Positions 1-7,803 of a DNA stretch of 36,304 nt are shown piece after piece; the stretch's first letter is position 1, and the number at the start of each line of letters is the position of its first letter. The DNA is from Pseudomonadales bacterium. Lineage in GTDB: Bacteria > Pseudomonadota > Gammaproteobacteria > Pseudomonadales > Azotimanducaceae. The stretch is taken from the NCBI GenBank assembly GCA_028281885.1, contig JANQJA010000015.1:1-36304 (forward strand). Direction: 5' to 3'. The translations under genes were made by a program, and so were the position numbers. The notes under the pieces were generated by a model. That model was not told where the DNA came from. It worked only from the letters and a program-made list of their open reading frames with translations, and made no database searches.

Positions 1-732
1 TTCCGACTGGGTAATCGTCAGTACTGTTATCCACTGACGATCACGGATTTCAGTACTCGATACCTGCTGAGCTGTGAAGGACTGGACTCGACGAAGTCCC
101 AATTTGCGTTCTCAGTGTTCGAGAAAGTGTTCAAGGACTACGGGGTGCCTGATGCGATCAGAACGGATAATGGTGTTCCCTTTGCTGCACCGAATGCGTT
201 CTTCAATCTCAGCAACCTGTCTGTGTGGTGGCTCCGACTTGGTATCCAGATAGAGCGCATTAGGCCAGGTAACCCACAGCAAAACGGGCGCCATGAGCGG
301 ATGCATCTGACGCTCAAGAAGGAAGCCACGAAGCCGCCGGCATATAACCTGCTCCAGCAGCAGGAACGTTTTGAGCAGTTCATGACAGTTTACAATAACG
401 AGCGGCCACACCAGAGCCTGGGTGGTCGTTATCCAGGCGAACTCTATACACCTTCAGTGAGGCAATACCGACTGCCAGACGAGCCTGTTTACCCATATCA
501 CGACCGGGCAATCAGGGTGACCCGATGTGGTCGCATTTGTATCGGCAGACGCAAGATCAGCCTCAGTAAAGTCTTTGCAGGCGAGGTGGTTGGTATCCGA
601 GAGGAAGCTGAGGGGATGTGGCAGGTCAGCTTTATGGACTATGATCTTGGTTACTTCGATGACGAAGTGGATCGGGTGGAACCGACGAAAAATCCGTTCC
701 TACCCAAACCAGAGATCATGGAAAAACTGTAA
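1..732 (+). CDS. IS481-like transposase, 5' end outside window
   Basis: The reading frame is open from base 1, so the N-terminus (helix-turn-helix and first catalytic Asp) lies off the left edge. The visible 243 residues are an integrase-core (rve) DDE domain. They contain the second catalytic Asp in RTDNGVPF and the catalytic Glu in NGRHERMH about 43 residues later, followed by the NERPHQSLGG stretch typical of IS481/IS3-type transposases and a short beta-rich tail. The protein would cut and join the ends of its own element. The stop codon lies inside the first of two terminal repeats, as expected at an insertion-sequence end. Family placement comes from motif recognition; IS3-related orfB is the alternative. 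No internal frameshift is visible, so the copy may be active if its left part is intact. Confidence 0.85.
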   Translation, partial: FRLGNRQYCYPLTITDFSTRYLLSCEGLDSTKSQFAFSVFEKVFKDYGVPDAIRTDNGVPFAAPNAFFNLSNLSVWWLRLGIQIERIRPGNPQQNGRHERMHLTLKKEATKPPAYNLLQQQERFEQFMTVYNNERPHQSLGGRYPGELYTPSVRQYRLPDEPVYPYHDRAIRVTRCGRICIGRRKISLSKVFAGEVVGIREEAEGMWQVSFMDYDLGYFDDEVDRVEPTKNPFLPKPEIMEKL

Positions 733-770
733 ACCATGTCTCCGGTATTAGATGTAAACCATGTGTCCGG
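728..770 (+). repeat. Tandem terminal repeats of the insertion sequence
   Basis: Two direct copies of an 18-bp motif beginning TGTAAACCATGT occur at 728-745 and 753-770, 25 bp apart, with one mismatch (C/G at the 13th base). The first copy overlaps the transposase stop codon. Repeated motifs of this kind at the end of the transposase gene are probable transposase-binding sites marking the right end of the element. The left end is not in the window, so the inverted partner cannot be checked. Confidence 0.7.
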
Positions 771-787
771 GTAGGACCGTTTGTTTG

Positions 788-864
788 TGGCCCGCCAGGA
801 GGGATTCGAACCCCCGACACCCAGGTTCGAAGCCTGGTGCTCTATCCAGCTGAGCTACTGGCGG
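788..864 (-). tRNA. tRNA-Arg(UCG)
   Basis: On the minus strand this folds into a complete 77-nt cloverleaf. The acceptor stem is CCGCCAG/CTGGCGG with discriminator G and an encoded CCA at 790-788. The D arm contains AGCTCAGCTGGATAGAGC, the anticodon stem is CCAGG/CCTGG around loop CTTCGAA (anticodon UCG, reading CGA), and the T arm contains the GGTTCGAATCC core. The CCA end lies about 12 bp from the apparent insertion-sequence end, a common place for mobile DNA to settle. Confidence 0.96.
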
Positions 865-928
865 AAAGCGAGTGAGTTTATCAGGTTGTGGGTGTGCCGA
901 CATGGTCCGAAGTCGGGTCGCCGCACCG

Positions 929-983
929 CTGGTGCTCTATCCAGCTGAGCTGTTGGCGGAAAGCGCGAAATTCTATCAGGTTG
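929..983 (-). pseudogene. Decayed duplicate of the tRNA-Arg 5' half and its leader
   Basis: Bases 929-983 repeat 834-888 at an offset of 95 bp with about 48 of 55 positions identical. The copy covers tRNA nucleotides 1-31 (acceptor 5' strand, D arm, start of the anticodon stem) and about 24 bp of upstream leader. The 3' half (anticodon loop, T arm, CCA) is absent, so no tRNA can form. Most mismatches are in the leader. It could be the remnant of a tandem tRNA duplication or the scar of an integration or excision that broke the gene at the anticodon stem. Confidence 0.75.
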
Positions 984-1035
984 GTCTGCACCTGACACTC
1001 CCTTTTCCCCACCGTGCGATAATCTTGCGAAAGAC

Positions 1036-1043
1036 GGGAGGAG
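1036..1043 (+). promoter_or_regulatory. Strong ribosome binding site fixing the avidin start
   Basis: GGGAGGAG lies six bases before ATG 1050. An in-frame stop at 1020-1022 with no start codon between it and 1050 excludes a longer N-terminus. This matters because it shows the avidin-like protein has no signal peptide. Confidence 0.85.
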
Positions 1044-1049
1044 CCTGGC

Positions 1050-1421
1050 ATGTCAGTCGATGTGAGTGGTACCTGGATGAATCAGAACGGCTCGCTGGTG
1101 GAACTCATCGAAGAAGATGGACGAGTGAGCGGATGGTACGAATCGCGCAAGGGGCGGGCAGTGTCCGGCAAGCGCTACGCTGTATCCGGTCAGCGTAACG
1201 GCGAGGTGATTGCCTTCCAGGTGAACTGGCAGGATGACGCCATCAATGTTCACTCAATTACTTCATTTTCCGGGCGCCTGGTGAGAGACGCCAACGGCGA
1301 GGCGATCCACACCGTCTGGGTGCTGGCCCGCCAGTTTGAAGACGAAGCCCAATCCAAGCCCACTGCAGCGTGGAACGCGTTCCTGACAAATTCTGACTTG
1401 TTCAGACGTGTGGAAGAGTGA
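1050..1421 (+). CDS. Avidin/streptavidin-family biotin-binding protein, no signal peptide
   Basis: The 123-residue protein spans one avidin beta-barrel. By eye against streptavidin, most biotin contacts are kept: N11 and S15 in GTWMNQNGS, Y30 and S32 in GWYES, W60 in the NWQD strand, S69 and T71 in HSITSFSG, W90 in HTVWVL, W108 (the residue donated to the neighbouring subunit) in AAWNAF, and D116 in TNSDLF. The position of streptavidin W92 is F73. Bacterial avidins normally carry an export signal. Here the protein starts directly with MSVDVSGTW behind a strong ribosome binding site, so it should be cytoplasmic. It is convergent with the radical SAM gene (9-bp gap). High-affinity biotin binding is inferred from residue conservation, and the biological role is unknown. 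Confidence 0.9.
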   Translation: MSVDVSGTWMNQNGSLVELIEEDGRVSGWYESRKGRAVSGKRYAVSGQRNGEVIAFQVNWQDDAINVHSITSFSGRLVRDANGEAIHTVWVLARQFEDEAQSKPTAAWNAFLTNSDLFRRVEE

Positions 1422-1430
1422 GGAAGTAAA

Positions 1431-2369
1431 TTAGCTACAGTTGCCACCGCCAAGCACACAAAACTTCGCGCAGTGAGGATGATTGAGGTGAATATCTCCC
1501 AACGCTTCAGCAAGGGTGCGACCCAGATTGAACTCCTGCTCGTAGGGTAGCAGTGTGCAGGCGGCCACGACCGGATGATCGGCGCCCTTGTGCTTGATGA
1601 CCATGCGGGACGTAGCACACATGATGTCCGCGGGTCGCTTGCCAAGAATATCCCAGCACTCTGTGGTGATCTCGGGGACATCGGCGCCGGACTCCATCTC
1701 GGGAAACAACACCAGCCTGGCCGGATCGAAGGCGTCAACGTCGATCTGCTTGTCGGCGAACAGTTTGCCGTAGCCGCTCCGCAGTGATGCCTCATCCTCG
1801 TCCCAGCAGGTCCTGCCTGCCACATGGACGTGGAACCCGTGCCGGGATAACCAGCGAAGACCATCGATCATTGGTTGCCAGCTTCGTTTGCCACGTTCCT
1901 GCTCGTGCCTGTCTGCGGTGTAGTGATCCACCGATACGCGTACTGTCAGCCGGTCTCCCCATTGAACGTTCAGTGCCGCCAGTGGCTCCGCCAGTTTCAT
2001 CATGGGGCGCATGGCGTTGGTGAGTACGAGAGCCTGGTATCCTCGCGACAGAATCGCCTCCAGAATTGGAATGATGTCCGGATTCATGAACGGCTCGCCG
2101 CCAGTGAGGCCAATCTCCCGGGTGCCGAGCGCCAGCGTCTCGATCTCATCAAGATAGGTGGTTACTTCATCCACTGACAGATACACCAGGGCGTCATTGC
2201 TGGGGCTCGACTCGATATAGCAGTGCTCGCAGGTCAGGTTGCAGAGCGTTCCGGTACAGAACCAGAGGGTATTGAGTCGCGACAGCGGCACGAACGCGCG
2301 GGTCTTGCCGTCCGCGGTTACTTTTGGATCGGCGAACTTTGCCTGTTGGACGTGAATCAGGTTATTCAT
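1431..2369 (-). CDS. Radical SAM protein paired with an ArsM-type methyltransferase
   Basis: The 312-residue protein has the radical SAM cluster motif C43-x3-C47-x2-C50 (CNLTCEHC), the TGGEPFMNPD segment that contacts SAM, and a TIM-barrel-like remainder. Four further cysteines near the C-terminus (C271, C300, C304, C311) could hold an auxiliary iron-sulfur cluster like the SPASM/twitch type. It starts two bases after the stop of the methyltransferase, so the two are almost certainly co-translated. Radical SAM enzymes partnered with ArsM build organoarsenicals: ArsS in arsenosugar synthesis and ArsL in arsinothricin synthesis. This protein does not clearly match either by eye, so the substrate is open. 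A peptide-modifying role is less likely because no small precursor peptide is seen nearby. Confidence 0.85.
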   Translation of the reverse strand: MNNLIHVQQAKFADPKVTADGKTRAFVPLSRLNTLWFCTGTLCNLTCEHCYIESSPSNDALVYLSVDEVTTYLDEIETLALGTREIGLTGGEPFMNPDIIPILEAILSRGYQALVLTNAMRPMMKLAEPLAALNVQWGDRLTVRVSVDHYTADRHEQERGKRSWQPMIDGLRWLSRHGFHVHVAGRTCWDEDEASLRSGYGKLFADKQIDVDAFDPARLVLFPEMESGADVPEITTECWDILGKRPADIMCATSRMVIKHKGADHPVVAACTLLPYEQEFNLGRTLAEALGDIHLNHPHCAKFCVLGGGNCS

Positions 2370-2371
2370 GG

Positions 2372-3430
2372 TTAGCAGCAGCTGCCGGATATCTGCTCGC
2401 CGCGGCCGGAGGCTTCCTCGAACGGGCAGCTGGTACCGCAGCCGGGGAAGATCCCGTAGTGTCGTTCCCAGTTACCATGGAACTCAAAATGATCGGCGAA
2501 TCGGGTTTCGTGCAGCATCCGATAGGTGTTGCCGCAGACCGGGAACATCCGGCCGGTTTCGATCAGGTGGTGGTTGTCGAGTAGAAATGCATTGGCATGG
2601 TGGGGAATCGTCCCCTTGTACATGACCGCCTGGCCGTAATCCTCGCAGGCGGGCTCGAGTCCGTCGATCTTGAACAGTCGGTAAGTCGCGGAATAAAAGT
2701 TGATACCCTCGATCTTCGCTTCAATGGTTTCTGACTGGGCCTCGAGTGGCCGCGACTCGACCAGGCGTGGATCGTTGAACCCTGCCTGTCGCGCCATGGT
2801 CAGGAAATCGTTCCAGTACAATGCACCGCCAAGGCATTCGCCGTAGAGCACGGGGTCGTCACGAACGGAGTCTGGAACGCGTCGATCGGCATAGACGTCG
2901 GAAAAATACATCTCGCCGCCGGGCTTCAGTAGCTCGAAGGCCTGTCGCAGCACCGAGGCCTTGTCGGGGGACAGGTTCAGGACGCAGTTGGAGATGATCA
3001 CATCCAGGCTGCCGGGTTCGATATCGAGCTCGGTCAGTGCCTCGATGTAACCGTTCAGGAAGCGGGTATTAGCCTTGGCGTAGCCAAATTGTTCGCGGTG
3101 GTAGTCGATATGTCGGCTGGCAACGTCCAGTTGTTCCTGGGTCATGTCGACGCCGATGACTTCACCTTGTTCGCCGACCATCTGCGCCAGTACGTAACAG
3201 TCCCGGCCGCTGCCGCAACCCAGATCGAGTATTCGGCAACCCTCCAGTAGTTGCGGTGCAACGATGCCGCACCCGTAGTATCGGGACATGACTTCATCGT
3301 GAACGTTGGCCGCGAGCGGTTTCATCCAGCCGGGGAGGGCGTCGGCGGTGCAACAAGCGCTGGTCTTGAGATCCTGGGTGGCGCTGAGGACCTTGCCGTA
3401 GTATTCGCGCACATCTTCGCGGACATTCAT
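2372..3430 (-). CDS. arsM: ArsM-type arsenite methyltransferase
   Basis: The 352-residue SAM-dependent methyltransferase has SAM motif ILDLGCGSGRD around residues 67-77 and GVDMT at the end of strand 2. Cysteines known from ArsM enzymes to bind As(III) are present: C149 in NCVLNLSPDK and C199 in ECLGGALYW. C54 in YYGCG and a C26-C27 pair are further candidates. The C-terminal part (DYGQAVMYKGTI, VCGNTYRML) is the extension of bacterial ArsM proteins and ends in a cysteine-rich tail (GCGTSCP and a terminal CC). The start at 3430 is chosen because AAAGGAG lies 11 bases upstream and the family N-terminus begins here; a longer open frame upstream is an artefact over pdxH. Likely activity: stepwise methylation of arsenite, feeding the downstream radical SAM enzyme. 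Confidence 0.9.
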   Translation of the reverse strand: MNVREDVREYYGKVLSATQDLKTSACCTADALPGWMKPLAANVHDEVMSRYYGCGIVAPQLLEGCRILDLGCGSGRDCYVLAQMVGEQGEVIGVDMTQEQLDVASRHIDYHREQFGYAKANTRFLNGYIEALTELDIEPGSLDVIISNCVLNLSPDKASVLRQAFELLKPGGEMYFSDVYADRRVPDSVRDDPVLYGECLGGALYWNDFLTMARQAGFNDPRLVESRPLEAQSETIEAKIEGINFYSATYRLFKIDGLEPACEDYGQAVMYKGTIPHHANAFLLDNHHLIETGRMFPVCGNTYRMLHETRFADHFEFHGNWERHYGIFPGCGTSCPFEEASGRGEQISGSCC

Positions 3431-3441
3431 GGGTGGATTCA

Positions 3442-3448
3442 CTCCTTT
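3442..3448 (-). promoter_or_regulatory. Ribosome binding site of the arsM-like gene
   Basis: Read on the minus strand this is AAAGGAG, 11 bases before ATG 3430. It decides the start against in-frame upstream ATG codons that would extend the protein by 127 residues of low-complexity sequence antisense to nothing conserved and overlapping pdxH. Confidence 0.75.
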
Positions 3449-3491
3449 CATCCTGACTCTGATTGGGACCGGGCCGACCCGGTGTTTCTTC

Positions 3492-4136
3492 CTAGGGTGA
3501 CAGCCGATCAATGATCCAGTGGTTGGCATCGCGACGATATCGGAAGCGGTCATGCAGCCGGTGTTGGCCACCTTGCCAGAACTCAAACTGCTCTGCAGCG
3601 ACCCGGTAACCGCCCCAGTGCTCCGGCAGCGGCACATCGGTCTGGTCAAAGCGCCGTGATACCTCCTCGTAGGCGGCGTCCAGAGACTCGCGGGAAGAGA
3701 GTGCCTCACTCTGGTGGGACGCCCAGGCCGCAAGCTGACTCTCCCTCGGGCGTGAGGCGAAATAGGTGGCAGCCTCTGATCGATCCACGGGTGTGGCGTG
3801 ACCACTGACAATCACCTGTCGGTCGATCTGGAGCCAGGCAAAGTGCAGGGTGACGTTCGGATTTCCCTGAATCTCGACAGCCTTGCGGCTTTGCAGGTCC
3901 GTGTAGAACCGAAAACCGCTCTCGTCAAAGCCCTTCAGCAGTACGATTCGGGACCAGGGTCGCCCCTCCGCATCGACCGTCGCGATCGTCATGGCCGTCG
4001 GATCCTGAATTCCCCGGGCCAGTGCTTCATCCAGCCACCGTTTGAACTGTTTGAAAGGATCGGCATTCAGATCGTCGCGGCGAAGTGTGCTGAACTGGTA
4101 CTCACGTCGCTCGTTCTTGAGTTGCTCGTCGCTCAT
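3492..4136 (-). CDS. pdxH: Pyridoxamine 5'-phosphate oxidase
   Basis: The 214-residue length is normal for PdxH, the FMN enzyme that oxidises pyridoxamine or pyridoxine 5'-phosphate to pyridoxal 5'-phosphate in the cytoplasm. Recognisable segments are the FMN-binding core SRIVLLKGFDESGFRFYT, the SRKAVEIQGNPNV helix, the substrate-side PRESQLAAWAS region, and the C-terminal RLHDRFRY motif with conserved Arg and His ending in RLSP. The next gene on the same strand (arsM-like) begins 61 bp downstream with its own ribosome binding site, so shared transcription is possible but a functional link is not implied. It diverges from the patatin gene across 116 bp. Confidence 0.96.
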   Translation of the reverse strand: MSDEQLKNERREYQFSTLRRDDLNADPFKQFKRWLDEALARGIQDPTAMTIATVDAEGRPWSRIVLLKGFDESGFRFYTDLQSRKAVEIQGNPNVTLHFAWLQIDRQVIVSGHATPVDRSEAATYFASRPRESQLAAWASHQSEALSSRESLDAAYEEVSRRFDQTDVPLPEHWGGYRVAAEQFEFWQGGQHRLHDRFRYRRDANHWIIDRLSP

Positions 4137-4252
4137 CCGCGCCTCGATACGAAATAGCCGATGCAGGCGGGATCAACTATGCTATGGCTGTACTGACTGA
4201 GTTTAGTCACCATCACGCTCACATCGAATCATCAATGGGCCGTTAGCGTATC

Positions 4253-5404
4253 ATGACGACCGCATTAATCCTTTCCGGGGGAGGCGCCCGGGCCGCATAC
4301 CAGGTAGGTGTTCTCAAGGCGGTTGGCGAAATTGTCGAGATCCCGCGGCTGAATCCTTTTGGTGTGCTCTGCGGGTCTTCTGCCGGCGCGATTAATGCTT
4401 CGTTACTCGGTTGCGAAAGCGATCATTTCGCGAACAGCGTGCGCCAGCTTGAAGCGCTATGGCTGGGATTGTCGTCGCGGGCTGTGCACGAGGTTGGCAT
4501 GGGTGCGATCCTGTCTTCCCTGGGACGAGCCATCTACTCGATGATGCGTGGCGGCGATGCCATGGGCGAGGCGATGGCCCTGCTGGACAATGCACCACTT
4601 CGCAAGCTGCTGGCGCGGGAAGTCGATTTTAATCGCCTGCAAGATCGTTTGGTGGCGGGAGATCTGGATTCGCTGGTGATCTCGGTATTGTCCTATCGCG
4701 CCGGCAAGAGCGTCAGTTTTTTCTCCAGCAAGCGCGACATCGGTGGTTGGGACCGGCATCGCCGTGTGGGCGTGCCGACGCCGCTGGCCCTGGACCACCT
4801 GATGGCCTCGGCAGCCATTCCAGGCATCTACCCCCCGGTACAAATCGGTAACCAGTACTATGGGGATGGCGCTATTCGGATGAGTGCGCCTCTGAGTCCT
4901 GCCTTGCACCTCGGGGCTAGGCGGCTATTTGTGATTGGTGTAAGTCACAATCCCAGCGAATCCGGCGGCCCCGAAGAAATATCGACCGTGATTGATCGCC
5001 CGCCGTCGCTTGCCCACATGGCTTCACATTTTCTGAACGGCCCGTTTATCGATGCGCTGGAAGAGGATCTCGAATCACTGCTCAGGATCAATGAGATTGC
5101 TGAACAACTGGACGAAGGGGAGAGAAAATCACTTGGACTTTCTGTGGTTGATGTGATGTGTATCGCGCCATCCAGACGGTTCGACGAGATCGCCGCCAGT
5201 CACGTGCGCTCGCTGCCAGCCTCGATGAGATTTCTTATGAAGACGCTCGGCGGCACTCGAGCGGGGGGTGGTGCAAGCCTTGCCAGTTACCTGATGTTTG
5301 AGTCGCCGTTCATCTCTGAGCTGATTGATTGCGGTTATCAGGATGCAATGTCGCAACAGGGTGAAGTCGCTCGCTTTCTGATGCCCGGCGCGGACTCTCC
5401 ATGA
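4253..5404 (+). CDS. Patatin-like phospholipase
   Basis: The 383-residue protein has the glycine-rich oxyanion motif GGGARAAY (residues 9-16), the nucleophile elbow G-S-S43-A-G and the catalytic Asp in YGDGA (about residue 205), which together form the patatin Ser-Asp dyad. It resembles the RssA/YchK branch of bacterial patatins, predicted acyl hydrolases of phospholipids or lysophospholipids. No signal peptide is visible, so it is probably cytoplasmic or membrane-associated. Its stop overlaps the start of the glycosyltransferase gene in an ATGA, pointing to translational coupling and perhaps a shared role in envelope lipids. Confidence 0.92.
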   Translation: MTTALILSGGGARAAYQVGVLKAVGEIVEIPRLNPFGVLCGSSAGAINASLLGCESDHFANSVRQLEALWLGLSSRAVHEVGMGAILSSLGRAIYSMMRGGDAMGEAMALLDNAPLRKLLAREVDFNRLQDRLVAGDLDSLVISVLSYRAGKSVSFFSSKRDIGGWDRHRRVGVPTPLALDHLMASAAIPGIYPPVQIGNQYYGDGAIRMSAPLSPALHLGARRLFVIGVSHNPSESGGPEEISTVIDRPPSLAHMASHFLNGPFIDALEEDLESLLRINEIAEQLDEGERKSLGLSVVDVMCIAPSRRFDEIAASHVRSLPASMRFLMKTLGGTRAGGGASLASYLMFESPFISELIDCGYQDAMSQQGEVARFLMPGADSP

Positions 5405-6258
5405 CGGCCGTCGCCGCTGTCGTCGTCAGTTATAACCCGGTTGTCGATGAGCTCGCAGCGTTTATAGATGAATTGGACAAGCAGTTCTCCACCGTCATTG
5501 TGGTCGACAATTCTGATGATCCAGACATCAAAGCCACACTACTACAGCGGTTTTCAGACGGCCCCTGTGTCTTAGTTCCTCTGAGTTCAAATCAGGGTGT
5601 TGGGATGGCTCAGAACCGGGGGATTGAAACCGCATTCTCGGCGGGTGCAGATTTTGTTGTTACGTTTGACCAGGACAGTCGAATCGGGGAAGGCTACGTC
5701 CGTACGCTGCTGGATGCTTTCGTTCACGCCTCACTGGAACACACAGTGGCGGCGGTGGGGCCAAGACCAGTGGACGCTGCCACCGGTGAAAACTATGTCA
5801 ATGTATCTGAAGGGGCGACGAGGAAAGTCTCCACGCTGATGAGCAGCGGTATGCTGATCTCGAAGATGGCGTATGAGATGGTGGGGCCGATGGATACGTC
5901 GCTGTTTATTGATCTGGTTGACTGGGAGTGGTGCTTTCGCGCGCGAAAAAAAGGATTTGTGGTGATGCTTGAGCCAAGCGTGGTGCTGTTTCATCGGCTG
6001 GGTGAATCGCATACCTCGACGGTAATCGGTGCGATCGGTGAACCGCTGCCATTTCGCCACTATTACGCATTCCGGAACTATCTGTTGCTGGTCCGCATGG
6101 GCTACGTCCCCCTTCTCTGGAAGCTGAAATATCTCGTGATCAACCTTGGCAAACTGACGTTGTATCCGCTGTTTATGTCCGAGGGGTTGCTACGCCTGCG
6201 ATATATGCTCGCCGGCATTCGGGACGGTCTGCAAGGTCGTCGCGGGCCCCTTCTATGA
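5401..6258 (+). CDS. GT2 glycosyltransferase, rhamnosyltransferase-like
   Basis: The 285-residue GT-A fold protein begins with VAAVVVSYNP, continues with VIVVDNS and the metal-binding DQDS motif (Asp about residues 90 and 92), and has the SSGMLIS and DLVDWEWCFRARKKG segments found in RfbF/RfbQ-type rhamnosyltransferases. The C-terminal part (YYAFRNYLLLVRMGY) also fits that group, which transfers deoxysugars from nucleotide donors to lipopolysaccharide or capsule. No transmembrane anchor is clear. It is coupled to the patatin by an ATGA overlap and its 3' end overlaps the convergent MATE gene by 6 bp. The specific sugar is an inference from family resemblance. Confidence 0.87.
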   Translation: MTAVAAVVVSYNPVVDELAAFIDELDKQFSTVIVVDNSDDPDIKATLLQRFSDGPCVLVPLSSNQGVGMAQNRGIETAFSAGADFVVTFDQDSRIGEGYVRTLLDAFVHASLEHTVAAVGPRPVDAATGENYVNVSEGATRKVSTLMSSGMLISKMAYEMVGPMDTSLFIDLVDWEWCFRARKKGFVVMLEPSVVLFHRLGESHTSTVIGAIGEPLPFRHYYAFRNYLLLVRMGYVPLLWKLKYLVINLGKLTLYPLFMSEGLLRLRYMLAGIRDGLQGRRGPLL

Positions 6259-7674
6259 GGCTGCTCGCTCGGTAATCTGATCGCGAGGTAGCCGTCCGCT
6301 CAATCTTTCAATCAGGCTGACGTTCTTGCTGACTCGCCAAAGTCGGATGGAAAGCAGCAGGGCCGAGGTGCCAACGCCGCAGGACAGTCCGATCCAGAAG
6401 CCAATATATCCAAGTGGCTTGCCGATCAGGCCAAAGCCGAGAATACATTCGATGGGGAAGGCAACCGCCCAGTAACTGAACAGCGCGATCATCATGGGTA
6501 CCCGGGTGTCCTTGTAACCACGGAGCGCGCCTGCGGCGGTTGCCTGTGTCGCATCCAGAATCAGATAGAAGGCCACGAACAGCAGCAGTACGGCTGCCAC
6601 ACTGGATACTGGCGCTTCCGAGGTATAGATCGCGACGATCGTGTGTCTCAATAACAGAATCGCAACCGCGGACACTGCCCCGACAAGCACGGTTGCTCCC
6701 ATGGCGATGGCGGCTGTCATGCGAGCGTCGAGAATATCGCCCGCACCGACCCGGTGTCCGATGCGGATGGTTGCCGCCATACCCAGCGCCAGCGGAATCA
6801 TGAACAGGATACCGTTCACGTTCATGGTGATGTTGTGTGCGGCGACCACCTCGGCGCCAAGCCTCCCCATCAACAGGGTGGTGAGTGAAAACAGGCCCAT
6901 CTCGGCAAAGATCATCGCGCCAATGGGAATGCCGATGACGAGCAATGGTTTGATCCGTTGCCAATCCGGCCAGGAGAAACGCTCTGCCCATCGTGTATAC
7001 CGAAATCGTCGTCGTGTCACGACGGCCAGAATCAGCAGGAACTGAGTCCACATCACGATAGCCTGGGCTGCACCGCAGCCGACGCCGCCCAGTTCAGGCA
7101 GTCCGAAAAGTCCGTATATCAGGATGTAATTAAGCGGAATCTTCAGCGTGAGCGCACAGGCAGCGATAATGAGCGCTGCGCGTGTGTAGCCGGTGCCATC
7201 TGCCAGAAAACGAAGGCAAAAAAAGCAGATCAGTGCCGGGAATCCCATTGATGTCATCTGCAGATAAGGAACGGCAATCTCGACTGCGACGGGATCGACG
7301 CCAAGCCACCGGTAGGCGGGTTCGATATTGTTGAGGATCAGGCTGCCCAGCAGGCCACCGGTGATGGCGAGCCAGAGTCCCTGGCGCATGACTTCACCGA
7401 TTTCCTGGTAGTCCTTTGCACCATGCAACTGTGAAATGGTGGGGGTGACCGCCTGGATCATTCCCATCATCAGCAACAGCACGGGGAACATGATGCTACC
7501 GCCCAGAGCGACGCCAGCAAGGTCAGCAGAACCATATTGGCCCGCCATCACAGCATCGGCGACACCCATACCCATCTGGCACAGCTGCGCACCCATCAGC
7601 GGAAGGCCAATCTGAAAGAGTCTTCGTGCCTCGGTATAGGCTTCCGCCAGGACCGGCGAGCCACTGGCCGGCAT
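6253..7674 (-). CDS. MATE family multidrug efflux transporter
   Basis: The 473-residue protein has about 12 hydrophobic helices in two halves, the expected size and layout of the MATE/NorM family, which exports cationic drugs in exchange for Na+ or H+ across the inner membrane. The N-terminal half contains the family segments GLPLMGAQLCQMGMGVADAVMAG and ADLAGVALGGS, and the second half has GMAATIRIGHRVGAGD. It starts at ATG 7674 downstream of the hsp20 terminator and appears to be a single-gene unit. The substrate cannot be told from sequence. Confidence 0.93.
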   Translation of the reverse strand: MPASGSPVLAEAYTEARRLFQIGLPLMGAQLCQMGMGVADAVMAGQYGSADLAGVALGGSIMFPVLLLMMGMIQAVTPTISQLHGAKDYQEIGEVMRQGLWLAITGGLLGSLILNNIEPAYRWLGVDPVAVEIAVPYLQMTSMGFPALICFFCLRFLADGTGYTRAALIIAACALTLKIPLNYILIYGLFGLPELGGVGCGAAQAIVMWTQFLLILAVVTRRRFRYTRWAERFSWPDWQRIKPLLVIGIPIGAMIFAEMGLFSLTTLLMGRLGAEVVAAHNITMNVNGILFMIPLALGMAATIRIGHRVGAGDILDARMTAAIAMGATVLVGAVSAVAILLLRHTIVAIYTSEAPVSSVAAVLLLFVAFYLILDATQATAAGALRGYKDTRVPMMIALFSYWAVAFPIECILGFGLIGKPLGYIGFWIGLSCGVGTSALLLSIRLWRVSKNVSLIERLSGRLPRDQITERAAS

Positions 7675-7744
7675 CTTATATCCTTGTTCTGTTCCCAGGA
7701 GCAGAACAATCAGACCACAGGCAGTCGAGCCAGGCTAGCTCATC

Positions 7745-7775
7745 AAAAAAAGAAAAGGGGGCGTCAATGCCCCCT
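7745..7775 (-). terminator. Rho-independent terminator of hsp20
   Basis: On the minus strand a 7-bp stem AGGGGGC/GCCCCCT (7775-7769 and 7762-7756) with a 6-nt loop is followed by TTTCTTTTTTT. It lies 29 bases past the hsp20 stop. Confidence 0.9.
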
Positions 7776-7803
7776 ATAAGGCAGGAAACGTTCGGAAAAA
7801 AGT

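Noticed and set aside
1250..1864. Overlapping open frame on the minus strand across the radical SAM gene
   Set aside because: A shadow frame of the radical SAM gene with no family features.
3431..3811. 127-residue N-terminal extension of the arsM-like protein
   Set aside because: It overlaps pdxH, looks like shadow coding, and ATG 3430 has a good ribosome binding site and the family N-terminus.
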